Source: an uncultured Coriobacteriaceae bacterium (GTDB lineage: Bacteria > Actinomycetota > Coriobacteriia > Coriobacteriales > Eggerthellaceae). Taken from it: a stretch of 5,595 nt of DNA. Below, piece by piece: positions 5,386 to 5,595 of this stretch. The DNA lies in contig URZP01000090.1 in NCBI GenBank assembly GCA_900552365.1, positions 1 through 5,595 on the forward strand. The letters are read 5' to 3'. The notes beneath the pieces were generated by a model. It saw nothing but the letters and a program-made list of their open reading frames with translations, was not told where the DNA came from and did not search any database. Both the position numbers and the translations under genes were made by a program. How positions within the stretch are numbered: the first letter of the stretch is position 1; each line of letters opens with the position of its first letter.

Positions 5386-5595
5386 ATGACTAAAACTGTT
5401 TGCGCCGAGAGCGCAGATGAAGAGCTGCGCTCGAACGCCGATGGCAATGCCATGCATCGCGCCGATTCCTCAATGGAAAAGAAGGACGGCGACAAGCTTG
5501 CCAACTATTTGACCATGATCGGCCATTTGTGCTGCGACGTGAATCAAGGCGCGCTTGCCGCCATCTTGCCTTTTTTGGTTGCCGGGGGAGGATAT
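5386..5595 (+). CDS. MFS transporter, Fsr (fosmidomycin resistance)-like, 5' part only
   Basis: Open from the ATG at 5386 through the window end without a stop (70 codons seen). After a hydrophilic N-terminal stretch of about 36 residues comes a TM1-like segment (about 38-66) containing IGHLCCDVNQGALAAILPFL. Its GH-x3-D-x-NQGAL-x4-LPFL pattern resembles the first helix of Fsr-type major facilitators, which act as drug or metabolite exporters. Only TM1 is present, so the family call is moderate and no substrate can be named. GGGA at 5373-5376 precedes the chosen ATG by nine bases; in-frame ATG codons at 5452 and 5473 are alternatives that lack a ribosome binding site but would remove the unusual N-terminal extension. 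It is divergent from mtnN. Confidence 0.7.
   Translation, partial: MTKTVCAESADEELRSNADGNAMHRADSSMEKKDGDKLANYLTMIGHLCCDVNQGALAAILPFLVAGGGY

Noticed and set aside
5277..5504. N-terminal extension of mtnN by 76 codons on the minus strand.
   Set aside because: MTAN homology begins at the ATG at 5276 with a suitable ribosome binding site, and the extension overlaps the divergent MFS gene antisense.

Overview
The window is a stretch of bacterial chromosome, moderately GC-rich, with short intergenic gaps, clear Shine-Dalgarno sites and hairpin terminators. Gene content (YgbA family, DegV family, a TcyP-type cystine symporter, two MFS carriers and an MTA/SAH nucleosidase) and codon style suit an anaerobic Actinomycetota of class Coriobacteriia (Eggerthellaceae-like). 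That placement is an impression from the sequence, not a tested assignment. I see no transposase, phage gene, CRISPR array, tRNA or rRNA.

Layout: (1) 1-333 is a cysteine-rich YgbA-family protein beginning at the window edge, followed 52 bp later by a degV-family gene (386-1384) that ends in a strong intrinsic terminator. (2) 1385-1641 is a 257-bp gap holding that terminator, a plausible sigma-70-type promoter and a structured leader. (3) 1642-3060 is a TcyP-family L-cystine symporter. (4) 3061-3251 holds two hairpins, a 12-bp perfect palindrome and a weak promoter candidate. (5) 3252-4472 is a complete MFS carrier resembling the aromatic acid:H+ symporter group. (6) A long perfect hairpin (4507-4538) lies between this gene and the convergent minus-strand mtnN (4563-5276). 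(7) A 109-bp divergent spacer leads to the 5' end of a second MFS gene (5386 to the window end), which resembles the fosmidomycin-resistance (Fsr) type.

Functional reading: cystine import (tcyP) and hydrolysis of MTA/SAH (mtnN) both belong to sulfur amino-acid economy, and YgbA belongs to nitrosative-stress regulons in enterobacteria. However, the genes lie in separate transcription units, so any shared pathway is inference only.

The most interesting non-coding signal is the tcyP leader. Between 1547 and 1624 two adjacent hairpins, the second with a six-T tail typical of an intrinsic terminator, are enclosed by a third helix pairing 10 of 11 positions. This gives a compact three-way junction just upstream of the ribosome binding site. 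It lacks the sequence hallmarks of T-box and SAM-I RNAs, so it is a candidate undescribed cis-regulatory RNA.
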